A stretch of 64,000 bases of DNA, taken from assembly GCF_013334205.1 (NCBI RefSeq), contig NZ_CP054424.1, positions 3,678,001 to 3,742,000 of the forward strand, written 5' to 3'. The translations under genes were made by a program, and so were the position numbers. The DNA is from Rhodoferax sp. BAB1. GTDB taxonomy: Bacteria; Pseudomonadota; Gammaproteobacteria; Burkholderiales; Burkholderiaceae_C. Numbering within the stretch: the stretch's first letter is position 1; every line of letters begins with the position of its first letter. The notes under the pieces were generated by a model. The model saw nothing but the letters and a program-made list of their open reading frames with translations. It was not told where the DNA came from and searched no databases. Shown piece by piece: positions 52,055 through 61,000 of this stretch.

Positions 52055-54339
52055 AACCCCCGGCCGCGGGTGCCGACAAGCGCCTGTATCCGCAGCAATC
52101 CAGGGCCTTGCGCTGGACCCTGGGTGTGGTGCTGGCCATCGTCGTGGCCATCGGCATGGTGCTGCTCTTCCTGCTGACCCAGGCCACCGACAACCGCGAG
52201 ATGTACGAGCGCAACTACGCGCGCCTGTTCACCCTCAACGTGGTGGTGGCCGTGACGCTGCTGGGGGTCATCGCCTGGGTGGCCTGGCGCTTGTTCAAGC
52301 GCCTGCGCCAGGGGCGCTTCGGCAGCCGGCTGCTGGTCAAGCTGGCCGCGGTGTTTGCGCTGGCCGGCTTCGTGCCGGGCCTGCTGATCTATGTGGTCTC
52401 CTACCAGTTTGTCTCGCGCTCCATCGAGAGCTGGTTCGACGTGCAGGTCGAAGGCGCGCTGGAGGCCGGCCTGGGCCTGGGGCGTGCCACCCTCGACACC
52501 CTCTCCAAGGACCTGGCCGGCAAGACGCGCGCTTCCGCTGCCCAGTTGCAGGACACGCCCGATGTGGTGGCCGGCCTGATGCTGGAGCGCCTGCGCGAAC
52601 AGCTGGAGGTGCGTGACGCCATCCTCTGGAGTGCCAATGGCCAGGTACTGGCCAGCGTGGGGGATCTGCGTTTCCAGCTCAATCCGGAAAAACCGCCGCC
52701 CGCCCAGTTCCGCAAGGCGCGCACCCAGCGCGCCGTGACCTGGGTCGAGGGCCTGGAAGAAGGCAGCGCCATGGCGCCGGCGCAGGCGCGCATCACGGCC
52801 CTGGTGCTGGTGCCACGCACGGGCCTGGAAATCCTGGACGAGCCGCGTTTCCTCATGGTCACCCAGATCCTGCCCGAAACCCTGGTGGCCAATGCCCTGG
52901 CGGTGACCGAGGCGCATCGCGAGTACCAGGAGCGCGCGCTGGCACGCCAGGGCCTGCGGCGCATGTACATCGGCACGCTCACCCTCAGCCTTTTCCTCGC
53001 CGTCTTCGGCGCCGTGCTGCTGGCCGTGGTGCTGGGTAACCAGATCACGCGGCCGCTGCTGCTGCTGGCCGACGGCGTGCGCCAGGTGGCGGCCGGCGAC
53101 CTGACCCCGAAGGCGGCGCTGCAGGGGCGTGATGAACTCGGCGGCCTGACGCGTTCCTTTGCCGACATGACGCAGCAGCTGGCCGACGCACGCCATGCGG
53201 TCGAGAGCAGCATGGAGCAGGTCAACGCCGCGCGCGAGAACCTGCAGACCATCCTGGACAACCTGACTGCCGGGGTCATGGTGCTGGACGCGCAGGGCGT
53301 GATCCAGTCGGTCAACCCCGGGGCCACCCGCATCCTGCGCGTGCCCATGGCCGCCTGGGAGGGCAAGCACCTGGCCGACATCGCGGGGCTGGAGGACTTC
53401 GCCAGCAACGTGCAGCAGCAGTTCGACCGTTTCGTCGAGGAGCGCGCCGAACACGCCCTGGACCACTGGCAGCAGTCCTTCGAACTCGGCCCGCCCTCGG
53501 GCTCGCCGGCGGCCGGCACCAGCGGGGAGAGTACCCTGACCCTGGTGGCGCGCGGTGCCGAACTGCCGGGCAAGGCCTGGCTGCTGGTGTTCGACGATAT
53601 TTCCGAAATCGTCTCGGCCCAGCGCTCCCAGGCCTGGGGCGAAGTGGCGCGCCGCCTGGCCCATGAGATCAAGAACCCGCTCACGCCCATCCAGCTCTCC
53701 GCCGAGCGGCTGGAGAAAAAACTCGCCGGCAAGGTCGAGCCCACCGAGCAGGCCGTGCTGACCAAATCGGTCAAGACCATCGTCGACCAGGTCGATGCCA
53801 TGAAACGCCTGGTCAACGAATTCCGCGACTATGCGCGCCTGCCTGCGGCCGAACTCAAGCCGCTGGACCTCAATGCCCAGGTGGTCGAGGTGCTGCATCT
53901 GTATGGCGGCGACAGTGCTCGCGTGCCGGTGCGCGCCGAACTGGACGAACGCTGTCCCCGTATCCTGGGCGACGCGCAGCAGCTGCGCCAGGTGCTGCAC
54001 AACCTGCTGCAGAATGCCCAGGACGCGACCGATACCGCCGGACGCAGCGGGCCGGAATTCCCGGTGATCGTGCGCACCCAGTGGGTGGAAGCCAGTGGCC
54101 GTGTGCGCCTGAGCGTGCTGGACTGGGGCGTGGGTTTCCCCGAGGCCATCCTCAAGCGCGCCTTCGAGCCCTACGTCACCACCAAGGCCAAGGGCACCGG
54201 CCTGGGCCTGGCCGTGGTCAAGAAAATTGCCGACGAACACGGTGCCCGGATCGACCTGGCCAACCGCCTGGCCGAGGAGCAGGTGGTGGGGGCGCAAGTA
54301 TCGTTATCATTCGCAGTGGAGAAACCGGCCCCGGCCTGA
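52051..54339 (+). CDS. NtrY-like sensor histidine kinase
   Basis: 762 residues. Two N-terminal membrane helices (about 22-44 and 60-82) and further helices near 100 and 310 frame a periplasmic domain of about 190 residues. HAMP follows at about 330-380, a PAS domain at about 395-500, HisKA with His538 (RRLAHEIKNPLTPIQLS), and HATPase with the G boxes DWGVGFP and GTGLGLAVVKK. NtrY-type kinases act in nitrogen or redox signalling with NtrX. It starts at a GTG. Confidence 0.93.
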   Translation: MKPPAAGADKRLYPQQSRALRWTLGVVLAIVVAIGMVLLFLLTQATDNREMYERNYARLFTLNVVVAVTLLGVIAWVAWRLFKRLRQGRFGSRLLVKLAAVFALAGFVPGLLIYVVSYQFVSRSIESWFDVQVEGALEAGLGLGRATLDTLSKDLAGKTRASAAQLQDTPDVVAGLMLERLREQLEVRDAILWSANGQVLASVGDLRFQLNPEKPPPAQFRKARTQRAVTWVEGLEEGSAMAPAQARITALVLVPRTGLEILDEPRFLMVTQILPETLVANALAVTEAHREYQERALARQGLRRMYIGTLTLSLFLAVFGAVLLAVVLGNQITRPLLLLADGVRQVAAGDLTPKAALQGRDELGGLTRSFADMTQQLADARHAVESSMEQVNAARENLQTILDNLTAGVMVLDAQGVIQSVNPGATRILRVPMAAWEGKHLADIAGLEDFASNVQQQFDRFVEERAEHALDHWQQSFELGPPSGSPAAGTSGESTLTLVARGAELPGKAWLLVFDDISEIVSAQRSQAWGEVARRLAHEIKNPLTPIQLSAERLEKKLAGKVEPTEQAVLTKSVKTIVDQVDAMKRLVNEFRDYARLPAAELKPLDLNAQVVEVLHLYGGDSARVPVRAELDERCPRILGDAQQLRQVLHNLLQNAQDATDTAGRSGPEFPVIVRTQWVEASGRVRLSVLDWGVGFPEAILKRAFEPYVTTKAKGTGLGLAVVKKIADEHGARIDLANRLAEEQVVGAQVSLSFAVEKPAPA

Positions 54340-54375
54340 ATCCCGCCCGAACTACGAGAGACCCGCGTTCACATC

Positions 54376-55056
54376 ATGGCAAACATACTGGTAGTCGATG
54401 ACGAGCTAGGCATACGCGACCTGCTGTGGGAAATCCTGAACGACGAGGGACACAGCGTCGAGGTGGCCGAGAACGCGGCGCAGGCCCGTGCCGCCCGCCA
54501 GCGCGAGCGCCCCGACCTGGTCCTGCTCGACATCTGGATGCCCGACACCGACGGCGTCACCCTGCTCAAGGAGTGGTCCACCACCGGCCTGCTGACCATG
54601 CCCGTCATCATGATGAGCGGCCACGCCACCATCGACACCGCCGTCGCCGCCACCAAGATCGGCGCCCAGGCCTTCCTGGAAAAACCCATTACCCTGCAGA
54701 AGCTGCTCAAGGCGGTGGAACAGGGCCTGGTGCGCAACACACCGCAAGCGGCAGCGCCGGCCCATGGGGGCGGGCTGCTGACGCCGGCCGCCAGCGCAGA
54801 GGCACAGGGCCTGAACCCGCCCCTGATGGCCAGCGCGGAGACCGGCCCGCAGGCGCAGCAGAACTTCCAGCTCGACAAGCCGCTGCGCGAGGCGCGCGAC
54901 GAGTTCGAAAAAGCCTATTTCGAGTACCACCTGGCCCGTGAAAGCGGCTCCATGACCCGCGTGGCCGAGAAGACCGGCCTGGAGCGCACCCACCTCTACC
55001 GCAAGCTCAAGCAACTCGGCGTGGACCTGAGTCGCGGCAAGCGCAACGGTGGCTGA
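54376..55056 (+). CDS. NtrX-like response regulator without an AAA+ domain
   Basis: 226 residues. The receiver domain is at about 1-120, with phospho-acceptor Asp52 (LVLLDIWMPDTDG), acidic Asp8-Asp9, the SGH switch and Lys in EKPIT. A Pro/Ala linker leads to a Fis-type HTH at about 180-220 (MTRVAEKTGLERTHLYRKLKQLG). The central sigma54-activating AAA+ domain of full NtrX is absent. It therefore should bind DNA but not activate sigma54 directly. It follows the kinase by 36 bp. Confidence 0.93.
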   Translation: MANILVVDDELGIRDLLWEILNDEGHSVEVAENAAQARAARQRERPDLVLLDIWMPDTDGVTLLKEWSTTGLLTMPVIMMSGHATIDTAVAATKIGAQAFLEKPITLQKLLKAVEQGLVRNTPQAAAPAHGGGLLTPAASAEAQGLNPPLMASAETGPQAQQNFQLDKPLREARDEFEKAYFEYHLARESGSMTRVAEKTGLERTHLYRKLKQLGVDLSRGKRNGG

Positions 55057-55082
55057 GCCCGGCCGCAAGGCCACCGGACTGC

Positions 55083-55091
55083 TGCTATAAT
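55083..55091 (+). promoter_or_regulatory. Extended -10 promoter of tRNA-Phe
   Basis: TGC followed by a perfect TATAAT (55086-55091) makes an extended -10 element that needs little -35 contact; indeed no good -35 is visible. Transcription would start about seven bases before the tRNA. Confidence 0.7.
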
Positions 55092-55104
55092 TCCATCTCT
55101 CCAT

Positions 55105-55180
55105 GGCCCGGTAGCTCAGTTGGTAGAGCAGCGGATTGAAAATCCGCGTGTCGGTGGTTCGATTCCGCCCCAGGCCACCA
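55105..55180 (+). tRNA. tRNA-Phe(GAA)
   Basis: 76 bases with encoded CCA. The anticodon is GAA in the loop TTGAAAA, with D and T arms normal (GTTCGATTC). The acceptor stem GGCCCGG pairs with CCAGGCC with one C5-A68 mismatch, where related genes have a C-G pair. A monocistronic gene between its own promoter and terminator. Confidence 0.95.
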
Positions 55181-55191
55181 GAATCTCTCAG

Positions 55192-55218
55192 AAAGCCATC
55201 CTCAGGGGTGGCTTTTTT
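55192..55218 (+). terminator. Intrinsic terminator of tRNA-Phe
   Basis: AAAGCCATCC (55192-55201), loop TCAG, GGGTGGCTTT (55206-55215): ten pairs including one U-G. The run of six T is at 55213-55218. Confidence 0.9.
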
Positions 55219-55356
55219 ATTTCCCCCGCGCCGGCCCTGGCCGCCCCCGAAACCGGGGCGGCTGGCCACCTTTCCCCCGTCTGCCCATTGGCCTGCGTGT
55301 TGATGGCTGTCGGACGTATCTTGGGCACCCGCTCATCACACCAACAGGAGTCCTCT

Positions 55357-55758
55357 ATGACCACTGAACATTCCGTGCACGAGCACACCGCACAGCTCGA
55401 CCGCGTGATGAACACGATCTGCACCCGCACGCTGAACCACTTCGCCGAGGAAGCCAAGATCAACGGGGAGAGCTTGAAAGACGCCTTCGAGCGTTACGAG
55501 ATCGATTACGCCTGGCATGTGCTGGGCTCCGACCGCCTGCGGGATGCCACCCTGGCCTGCCTGGCCCAGCGCCACAGCCACGTGGCGACCGATGCGCAGC
55601 GGGCCAGCCTGGCCGACATCCTGAAATCGGCGGCCGCAGCCCAGGCACCCGAGCTGCTGATGAGCTTTGACAACGAGGTGCCCGACCAGCTGGCGGACTC
55701 GCTGTGTGCGGCATGGACGGGGCGTACGCCGAGCCCTGGCAGCGCGCAAGCCGCCTGA
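55357..55758 (+). CDS. Hypothetical protein, 133 residues
   Basis: A soluble, mainly helical protein with an acidic, His-containing N-terminus (EHSVHEHTAQLDRVMNTICTR) and a region EAKINGESLKDAFERYEIDYAWHVLG; no signal peptide, membrane helix or known motif that I recognise. AGGAG at 55346-55350 and its own terminator downstream support a real, monocistronic gene. Confidence 0.75.
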   Translation: MTTEHSVHEHTAQLDRVMNTICTRTLNHFAEEAKINGESLKDAFERYEIDYAWHVLGSDRLRDATLACLAQRHSHVATDAQRASLADILKSAAAAQAPELLMSFDNEVPDQLADSLCAAWTGRTPSPGSAQAA

Positions 55759-55764
55759 GCCAAG

Positions 55765-55786
55765 AAGCCCCGTGAGGGGCTTTTTT
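55765..55786 (+). terminator. Intrinsic terminator
   Basis: AAGCCCC (55765-55771), loop GTGA, GGGGCTT (55776-55782), then T6 (55781-55786). It ends the 133-residue hypothetical gene. Confidence 0.92.
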
Positions 55787-55911
55787 CTTGCTGGCCCGGA
55801 GCGGCTGCGACCACGTGAATGGCGTGGCCATGTCGCCCAGGTGCGCAGCAGGCCACCGTGATCCCTGCCATCATGAAAGGATGCAGGCCGCGCCCGGCCT
55901 CTCAGGAATCC

Positions 55912-57249
55912 ATGGCTGCCACCCACTCCCTGACCTCCGCCCCTATCCTCCCCACCCTCTGGCGGCTCAGCGTGCCCAATATGGTTGCCATGGTGGCCAC
56001 GGCCCTGGTCAGCGTGGCCGAGACCGTGTATGTGGGTTTGCTGGGCACGCCGGCACTCGCTGGCATGGCGCTGGTCTTTCCCCTCGTCATGCTGCAGCAG
56101 ATGCTGTCGGCCGGCTCCATCGGCGGCGGCATCGCGGCCGCCGTGAGTCGGGCCATCGGGGCCGGCCAGCAGGCCCGGGCCGATGCGCTGGCCCTGCATG
56201 CCGTGATCATCAGCGCGGTGCTGGGGCTATTCTTCAGCGCGTTCATCCTGCTCTGGGGGCGAGCCCTGTTTCAGCTGATCGGCGGACAGGGCGAGGCGCT
56301 GGCGCAGTCCCTGGCCTACGCGCAGATCGCCTTTGCCGGGGCGCTGAGCATCTGGCTGACCAATGCCCTGGCTTCGGTCATCCGCGGCGCGGGCAATATG
56401 AAAACGCCGTCGCTCACCCTGCTGGGCGTGGCCCTGGGGCAGATCGTCCTGGGAGGCCTGCTGGGCCTGGGCTGGGGGCCGCTGCCCCGCATGGGCATGG
56501 CTGGTATCGCGCTGGGGCAGGTGATCGCCTTCAGCCTGGGCGCGCTGTACCTTTACCGCCACCTGCGCACGGGGCACGGCCGCGTGCGCCTGGTGTTCGC
56601 CACCCGGCTGCTGCATCGCAGCCACTTCCACGACATCCTCAAGGTCGGCGCCGTCGCCAGCATCTCCTCGCTGCAGACCGTGCTGACCATCCTCATCATC
56701 ACGCGCATAGTGGCCGCTTACGGCACCGAGGCGCTGGCCGGTTACGGCATCGGTGCGCGGCTGGAGTTCCTGCTCATTCCCGTGACCTTTGCCATCGGCG
56801 TGGCCTGCCTGCCCCTGGTGGGCATGGCCCTGGGCTCGGGCCTGGTGGCGCGCGCGCGGCGCGTGGCCTGGACGGGGGCCAGCCTGGCGGCTGCCATCGT
56901 CGGTGGCATAGGCCTGCTGGTGGCGGTTTTTCCTGATGTCTGGTCGCGGCTGTTCACTGACGAGCCGCAGGTGATCGCCTACGCCGGCAGTTACTTCCGC
57001 TGGGTCGCGCCGGCCTACGGTTTCTTCGCCTTTGGCCTGTGCCTGTACTTTGCGGCCCAGGGCGCGGGCAAGCTGCTGGGCCCGGTGCTGGCCGGCACGC
57101 TGCGCCTGCTGCTGGTGGCGGTGGGCGGCTGGCTGCTGCTGCGCTACGACGTGCCGGTGGCGGGCATGTTCGCCCTGATCAGCGCGGCCATGCTGCTCTA
57201 CGGCCTGGTCACGGCGCTTACGGTGTACTACGTACGCTGGGGCGATTGA
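55912..57249 (+). CDS. MATE-family efflux transporter
   Basis: 445 residues with twelve hydrophobic helices in two homologous halves, as in MATE/NorM pumps (start region LWRLSVPNMVAMVATALVSVAETVYVG; second half VGAVASISSLQTVLTILIITRIVAAYG). It exports cationic drugs or metabolites with Na+ or H+. The start at 55912 follows a weak AGGAA; an in-frame ATG at 55873 is possible. No regulator is adjacent. Confidence 0.9.
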   Translation: MAATHSLTSAPILPTLWRLSVPNMVAMVATALVSVAETVYVGLLGTPALAGMALVFPLVMLQQMLSAGSIGGGIAAAVSRAIGAGQQARADALALHAVIISAVLGLFFSAFILLWGRALFQLIGGQGEALAQSLAYAQIAFAGALSIWLTNALASVIRGAGNMKTPSLTLLGVALGQIVLGGLLGLGWGPLPRMGMAGIALGQVIAFSLGALYLYRHLRTGHGRVRLVFATRLLHRSHFHDILKVGAVASISSLQTVLTILIITRIVAAYGTEALAGYGIGARLEFLLIPVTFAIGVACLPLVGMALGSGLVARARRVAWTGASLAAAIVGGIGLLVAVFPDVWSRLFTDEPQVIAYAGSYFRWVAPAYGFFAFGLCLYFAAQGAGKLLGPVLAGTLRLLLVAVGGWLLLRYDVPVAGMFALISAAMLLYGLVTALTVYYVRWGD

Positions 57250-57308
57250 GCGCGCGGGCGCCGTTCGCCCTGTACAGTGGACGGCACATCACCACCCACG
57301 GAGACACC

Positions 57309-57698
57309 ATGGACGAGAACCCGAGATTCAAGGCCGGCCTGGCCGTGCGCAAGGCCGTGCTGGGCGAAGCGTATGTCAACCAATCGCTGGCCGCTGCCAG
57401 TACCGACGAGTTCATGGCGACGATCCAGCAGTTCCTGACCGAGAACGCCTGGGGCACGGTCTGGACCCGCGAAGGGCTGGACCGCAAGACGCGCAGCATG
57501 CTTAACTTGGCCATGCTCACGGCGCTGAACCGCCCCAATGAACTGAAGCTGCACATCAAGGGCGCGCTCAACAACGGCGTCACGAAAGAGGAGATGCGCG
57601 AGGTCTTCCTGCAGGCCGCTGTCTACTGCGGCGCACCCGCGGGGCTGGACTCCTTCAAGATCGCGCAGCAGGTCTTCAAGGACGAGGCGAGCAAGTAA
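57309..57698 (+). CDS. 4-carboxymuconolactone decarboxylase family protein
   Basis: 129 residues with the PcaC-type core: GLDRKTRSMLNLAMLTALNR, LHIKGALNNGVTKEEMREV and VYCGAPAGLDSF. It has a single Cys rather than the CxxC of AhpD peroxidases, so the decarboxylase side of the family fits better. Real PcaC acts in the protocatechuate branch of the beta-ketoadipate pathway, but no other pca gene is near, so the substrate is open. Confidence 0.82.
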   Translation: MDENPRFKAGLAVRKAVLGEAYVNQSLAAASTDEFMATIQQFLTENAWGTVWTREGLDRKTRSMLNLAMLTALNRPNELKLHIKGALNNGVTKEEMREVFLQAAVYCGAPAGLDSFKIAQQVFKDEASK

Positions 57699-57703
57699 GG
57701 TAA

Positions 57704-58810
57704 CTACCAGTCGACCAGGCTCAGACCGACGCTGAGCAGGCTGCGGCGGCGGTTGTAGTCCACCAGGGCGTCGCCGTAGCCGCTGAAGAACTGCACATGC
57801 AGGCGCAGGCCCTTGGAGCTGCTGTCCAGGGGGCTGAGCCATTCCAGGCGCCAGGAGCCATTGGCGTCGGAGCGCAGGGAGTGCCGCAGGGTCAGCGCCA
57901 CGGTGTGCTCGGGGTCGATCTGCCAGCTACCGGCCACTTCGGCACGCCCGATGGTGTCGTCGATGCCCGGGTTGTCGTCCAGCGAGCTGAGGGTGCCGTC
58001 GCCGTCGCCGTCGCTGATACGCTTCCAGAGCCGGGCCGTCACGGTGTAGCGGTCGTCCTTCTCCATGCCGGCCATCAGGATGGCGCGGTTCCAGCTACGC
58101 GACAGCGGCAGGGTCTGGCCGTTGGACTGGTGGTTGAGGCTCAGGCCGCTGTAGCGCAGGCGCCAGCCGCCGGGCAGGTCCAGCGGCGTGGGCAGGATGT
58201 ACATGACCTCGGGCTCGTGGTCCGTGGTGCGGAAAGGGCGAGAGAGCTCGGTGTTGAACAGCTGCCAGTAGGACTGCTGGCTGTAGCCGAACCAGAGCGA
58301 ATCGCGCTGCCCCTCGGGCAGCATGGGCAGCAGGCCCGAGGCGACCTTGGTCCGTACCGAGAGCTGGATGCGCATCTCGTTACGCATATAGGGCTGCTCG
58401 CTGGTGGCCGTGCGCCCCGTTGCGGTCGAGCTCGGCGCCGTGTTCACGCTGGTGCCGTGCACCCAGGACAGGCTGATGGGCTTGTAGCCGCGGATGTTGA
58501 AACGGCCGCAGTCGCTGCCGGCCTCCAGTTCCCAGTAGCGCGAGAGGGTGCTGTGCGTGCCGCTGCGGCAATCGGGCGGGCTGGCCGGTGTTTCGGTGGC
58601 GGTGGCGACCACCGCGGCGGGCGCGGCCTGCCCCTGCTGCTGCACCCAGCGGTCGTAGCAGGCCAGGCGCGCCGTCGCGTCCTGGCTCTGCTGGGCGCAG
58701 GCTTGCCAGCCCTGGGCCGGATCCGGTGCGCCCACCGTCGCGGTCTGCGACCAGGCCAGGCTGCTGAGGGCCAGACCGGCCAGCAGTCCCAACAGGCGAT
58801 GTGTTTTCAT
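57704..58810 (-). CDS. pldA: Outer-membrane phospholipase A
   Basis: 368 residues: a signal peptide (about 1-21), a roughly 90-residue linker with a Cys pair, then the OMPLA beta-barrel. The catalytic motif LSLNHQSNGQ holds the His and Ser, and SRSWNR carries the Asn, as in E. coli His142-Ser144-Asn156. An acidic Ca-binding-like stretch (SDGDGDGTLSSLDDNPGIDD) is present. It hydrolyses phospholipids that reach the outer leaflet. Its ATG overlaps the rep stop. Confidence 0.92.
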   Translation of the reverse strand: MKTHRLLGLLAGLALSSLAWSQTATVGAPDPAQGWQACAQQSQDATARLACYDRWVQQQGQAAPAAVVATATETPASPPDCRSGTHSTLSRYWELEAGSDCGRFNIRGYKPISLSWVHGTSVNTAPSSTATGRTATSEQPYMRNEMRIQLSVRTKVASGLLPMLPEGQRDSLWFGYSQQSYWQLFNTELSRPFRTTDHEPEVMYILPTPLDLPGGWRLRYSGLSLNHQSNGQTLPLSRSWNRAILMAGMEKDDRYTVTARLWKRISDGDGDGTLSSLDDNPGIDDTIGRAEVAGSWQIDPEHTVALTLRHSLRSDANGSWRLEWLSPLDSSSKGLRLHVQFFSGYGDALVDYNRRRSLLSVGLSLVDW

Positions 58811-60930
58811 GCAGCACCTCCAGCCAGCGCTTGAGCGGCTGCCGTATCCTGCGCCTTTTTGGCGAACTCGGCACGCAGGGCGCGCAGTTTTTCGCGCGGG
58901 TCTTCCCGGGTCGTGGCCTGGTTCAGCGCCATTTCGGCGATGAAACGGCTGGGCATCACGCTGACCATCTCGCGGCCTTTCTTGCGTTTCTTGGGCCAGC
59001 TCACGGCCAGCGTGCGCTGGGCCCGTGTGATGCCCACGTACATCAGGCGGCGCTCCTCCTGCAGGCGCAGCGCCACGCTCTCGTTGACGGCCTCGTGCTC
59101 GCGCGTCGAACCCCCGAGCGAGTCGGCGCCCTCGTCCAGCTTGAAGGGCAGCATGCCTTCGGTCACGCCCACCATCATCACGTGCGGCCACTCCAGGCCC
59201 TTGGCGGCGTGCAGGGTGGAGAGCGTCACCACGTCCTGGTCCTTGTCGCGCTCGCTGATGGTCGAGAGCAGGGAGATGGTCTGCGCCACTTCCAGCAGCG
59301 ACTTCTTCTCGCTGGCCAGCGTCACGCCGGCGGTGTCGTCGATCTCGCCGCCGCAGCGCTTGGCCATCCAGTCGCAGAAATCCAGCACATTGGTCCAGCG
59401 CGACGCGGCCAGCTTTTCGCTGTCCTCGCCGTCGTAGAGATGCTTCTCGTAGCCGATGTCCTTCAGCCAGTCCATCAGGAAGACCATGGCGTCTTCGGCG
59501 CCTTCGGTGTGGCGGGCGCGGTATTCGAGGTCGTTCACGTACCGGCCGAACTCGTGCAGGCTGCCGACCGCACGCGCGTTGAGCACCGAGGGCAGGGAAC
59601 TGGAGAACAGGGCCTCGAACAGGCTCAGCTTGTACTGGCCGGCAAAGGTGCCCAGGGACTGCAGGGTCTGGTGGCCGATACCGCGTTTGGGCGTGGTGAC
59701 CGCGCGCAGGAAGGCCGGGTCATCGTCGTTGTTGACCCACAGGCGGAACCAGGCGCAAAGGTCGCGGATCTCGGCGCGGTCGAAGAAGCTCTGGCCGCCC
59801 GAGACCTTGTAGGGAATCTGCGCCTTGCGCAGGGCCTGCTCCAGCACGCGGGCCTGGTGGTTGGCGCGGTAGAGCACGGCAAAGTGGCGGAATTCCTTGT
59901 GCTGCGACTCCGAGCGCAGGCTCTGGATGCGCGCCACCATGCGCTCGGCCTCGTGCTCCTCGCTGTCGGCGTCTACTACGCGCACCGGCTCGCCCTCGCC
60001 CAGATCGCTCCAGAGCTTTTTCGGAAACAGCTTGGGGTTGGGGCCGATCACGTTGTTGGCGGCCTGCAGGATGGCGCCGGTGGAGCGGTAGTTCTGCTCC
60101 AGCTTGATGACCTTCAGGGTGGGGAAATCCACCGGCAGTTTCTTCAGGTTGTCCAGCGTGGCGCCGCGCCAGCCGTAGATGGACTGGTCGTCGTCGCCCA
60201 CGGCGGTGAAGCGCGCCAGGGTCGGGTCCTCCGGCACCATGAGCTTGAGCAGTTCGTACTGCGTGGCATTGGTGTCCTGGTATTCGTCGACCAGGATGTG
60301 GCCCATGATCTTCTGCCACTTGGCCCGCACCTCGGGGTGGTCGCGCAGCAGTTTCAATGGCAGGCCGATCAGGTCGTCGAAGTCCACGCTCTGGTAGGCG
60401 GCCAGGCGCTCCTCGTAGCGCGCCATGATGCGCGCGGTGATGCGTTCGTTGTCGTCCTTGGCCTGGGCTTCGGCCTGCTCGGCGTTCAGCCCCAGGTTCT
60501 TCCACAGGCTGATGGCCCACTGCCACTGGCGTGCGGTGGCCGCGTCGGTGCTGCCGCCCGCGTCCTTCAGGATGCTGGTGACGTCGTCGCTGTCCAGGAT
60601 GGAGAACTTCGGCTTCAGGCCCACGGCCTCGCCGTCTTCCCGAAGCAGGTGCACGCCCAGGGCGTGGAAGGTGCAGATGCGCACGTCCTTTGCGGCCTTG
60701 CCGATCAGGCCCTTGGCGCGCTCGCGCATCTCGGCCGCGGCCTTGTTGGTGAAGGTGATGGCGGCAATGCGCTTGGGTTCCAGCCCGGCCTGGATCAGAC
60801 GGCCGATCTTGTGCGTGATGACCCGCGTCTTGCCGGAACCGGCGCCGGCCAGCACCAGGCAGGGGCCGTGGAGAAAGTTGACAGCGTCCTGCTGTGCGAC
60901 ATTGAGACCGTGGGAGGGGGATGACGACAT
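58807..60930 (-). CDS. rep: ATP-dependent DNA helicase Rep (UvrD/PcrA superfamily)
   Basis: 707 residues. The opening LNVAQQDAVNFLHGPCLVLAGAGSGKTRV with Walker A at 29-35 is closer to Rep than to UvrD. Further SF1 motifs: ITFTNKAAAEM (Ia), VDEYQDTN (II), GDDDQSIYGWRGA (III), LEQNYRS (IV), TLHAAKGLEW and VGITRA. It unwinds DNA 3'-5' ahead of replication forks. It overlaps pldA by 4 bp. Confidence 0.93.
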   Translation of the reverse strand: MSSSPSHGLNVAQQDAVNFLHGPCLVLAGAGSGKTRVITHKIGRLIQAGLEPKRIAAITFTNKAAAEMRERAKGLIGKAAKDVRICTFHALGVHLLREDGEAVGLKPKFSILDSDDVTSILKDAGGSTDAATARQWQWAISLWKNLGLNAEQAEAQAKDDNERITARIMARYEERLAAYQSVDFDDLIGLPLKLLRDHPEVRAKWQKIMGHILVDEYQDTNATQYELLKLMVPEDPTLARFTAVGDDDQSIYGWRGATLDNLKKLPVDFPTLKVIKLEQNYRSTGAILQAANNVIGPNPKLFPKKLWSDLGEGEPVRVVDADSEEHEAERMVARIQSLRSESQHKEFRHFAVLYRANHQARVLEQALRKAQIPYKVSGGQSFFDRAEIRDLCAWFRLWVNNDDDPAFLRAVTTPKRGIGHQTLQSLGTFAGQYKLSLFEALFSSSLPSVLNARAVGSLHEFGRYVNDLEYRARHTEGAEDAMVFLMDWLKDIGYEKHLYDGEDSEKLAASRWTNVLDFCDWMAKRCGGEIDDTAGVTLASEKKSLLEVAQTISLLSTISERDKDQDVVTLSTLHAAKGLEWPHVMMVGVTEGMLPFKLDEGADSLGGSTREHEAVNESVALRLQEERRLMYVGITRAQRTLAVSWPKKRKKGREMVSVMPSRFIAEMALNQATTREDPREKLRALRAEFAKKAQDTAAAQALAGGAA

Positions 60931-61000
60931 GCGTGGTGGATAACTCTTGCTGGCTGATCATACCGAGAGCGCGTTTCACACTGCGGCGACAATACACACC

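Noticed and set aside
54740..54890. A frameshift removing the AAA+ domain of the NtrX-like regulator
   Set aside because: The frame is continuous, and the roughly 150-bp linker is far too short to hide a 240-residue domain in another frame.
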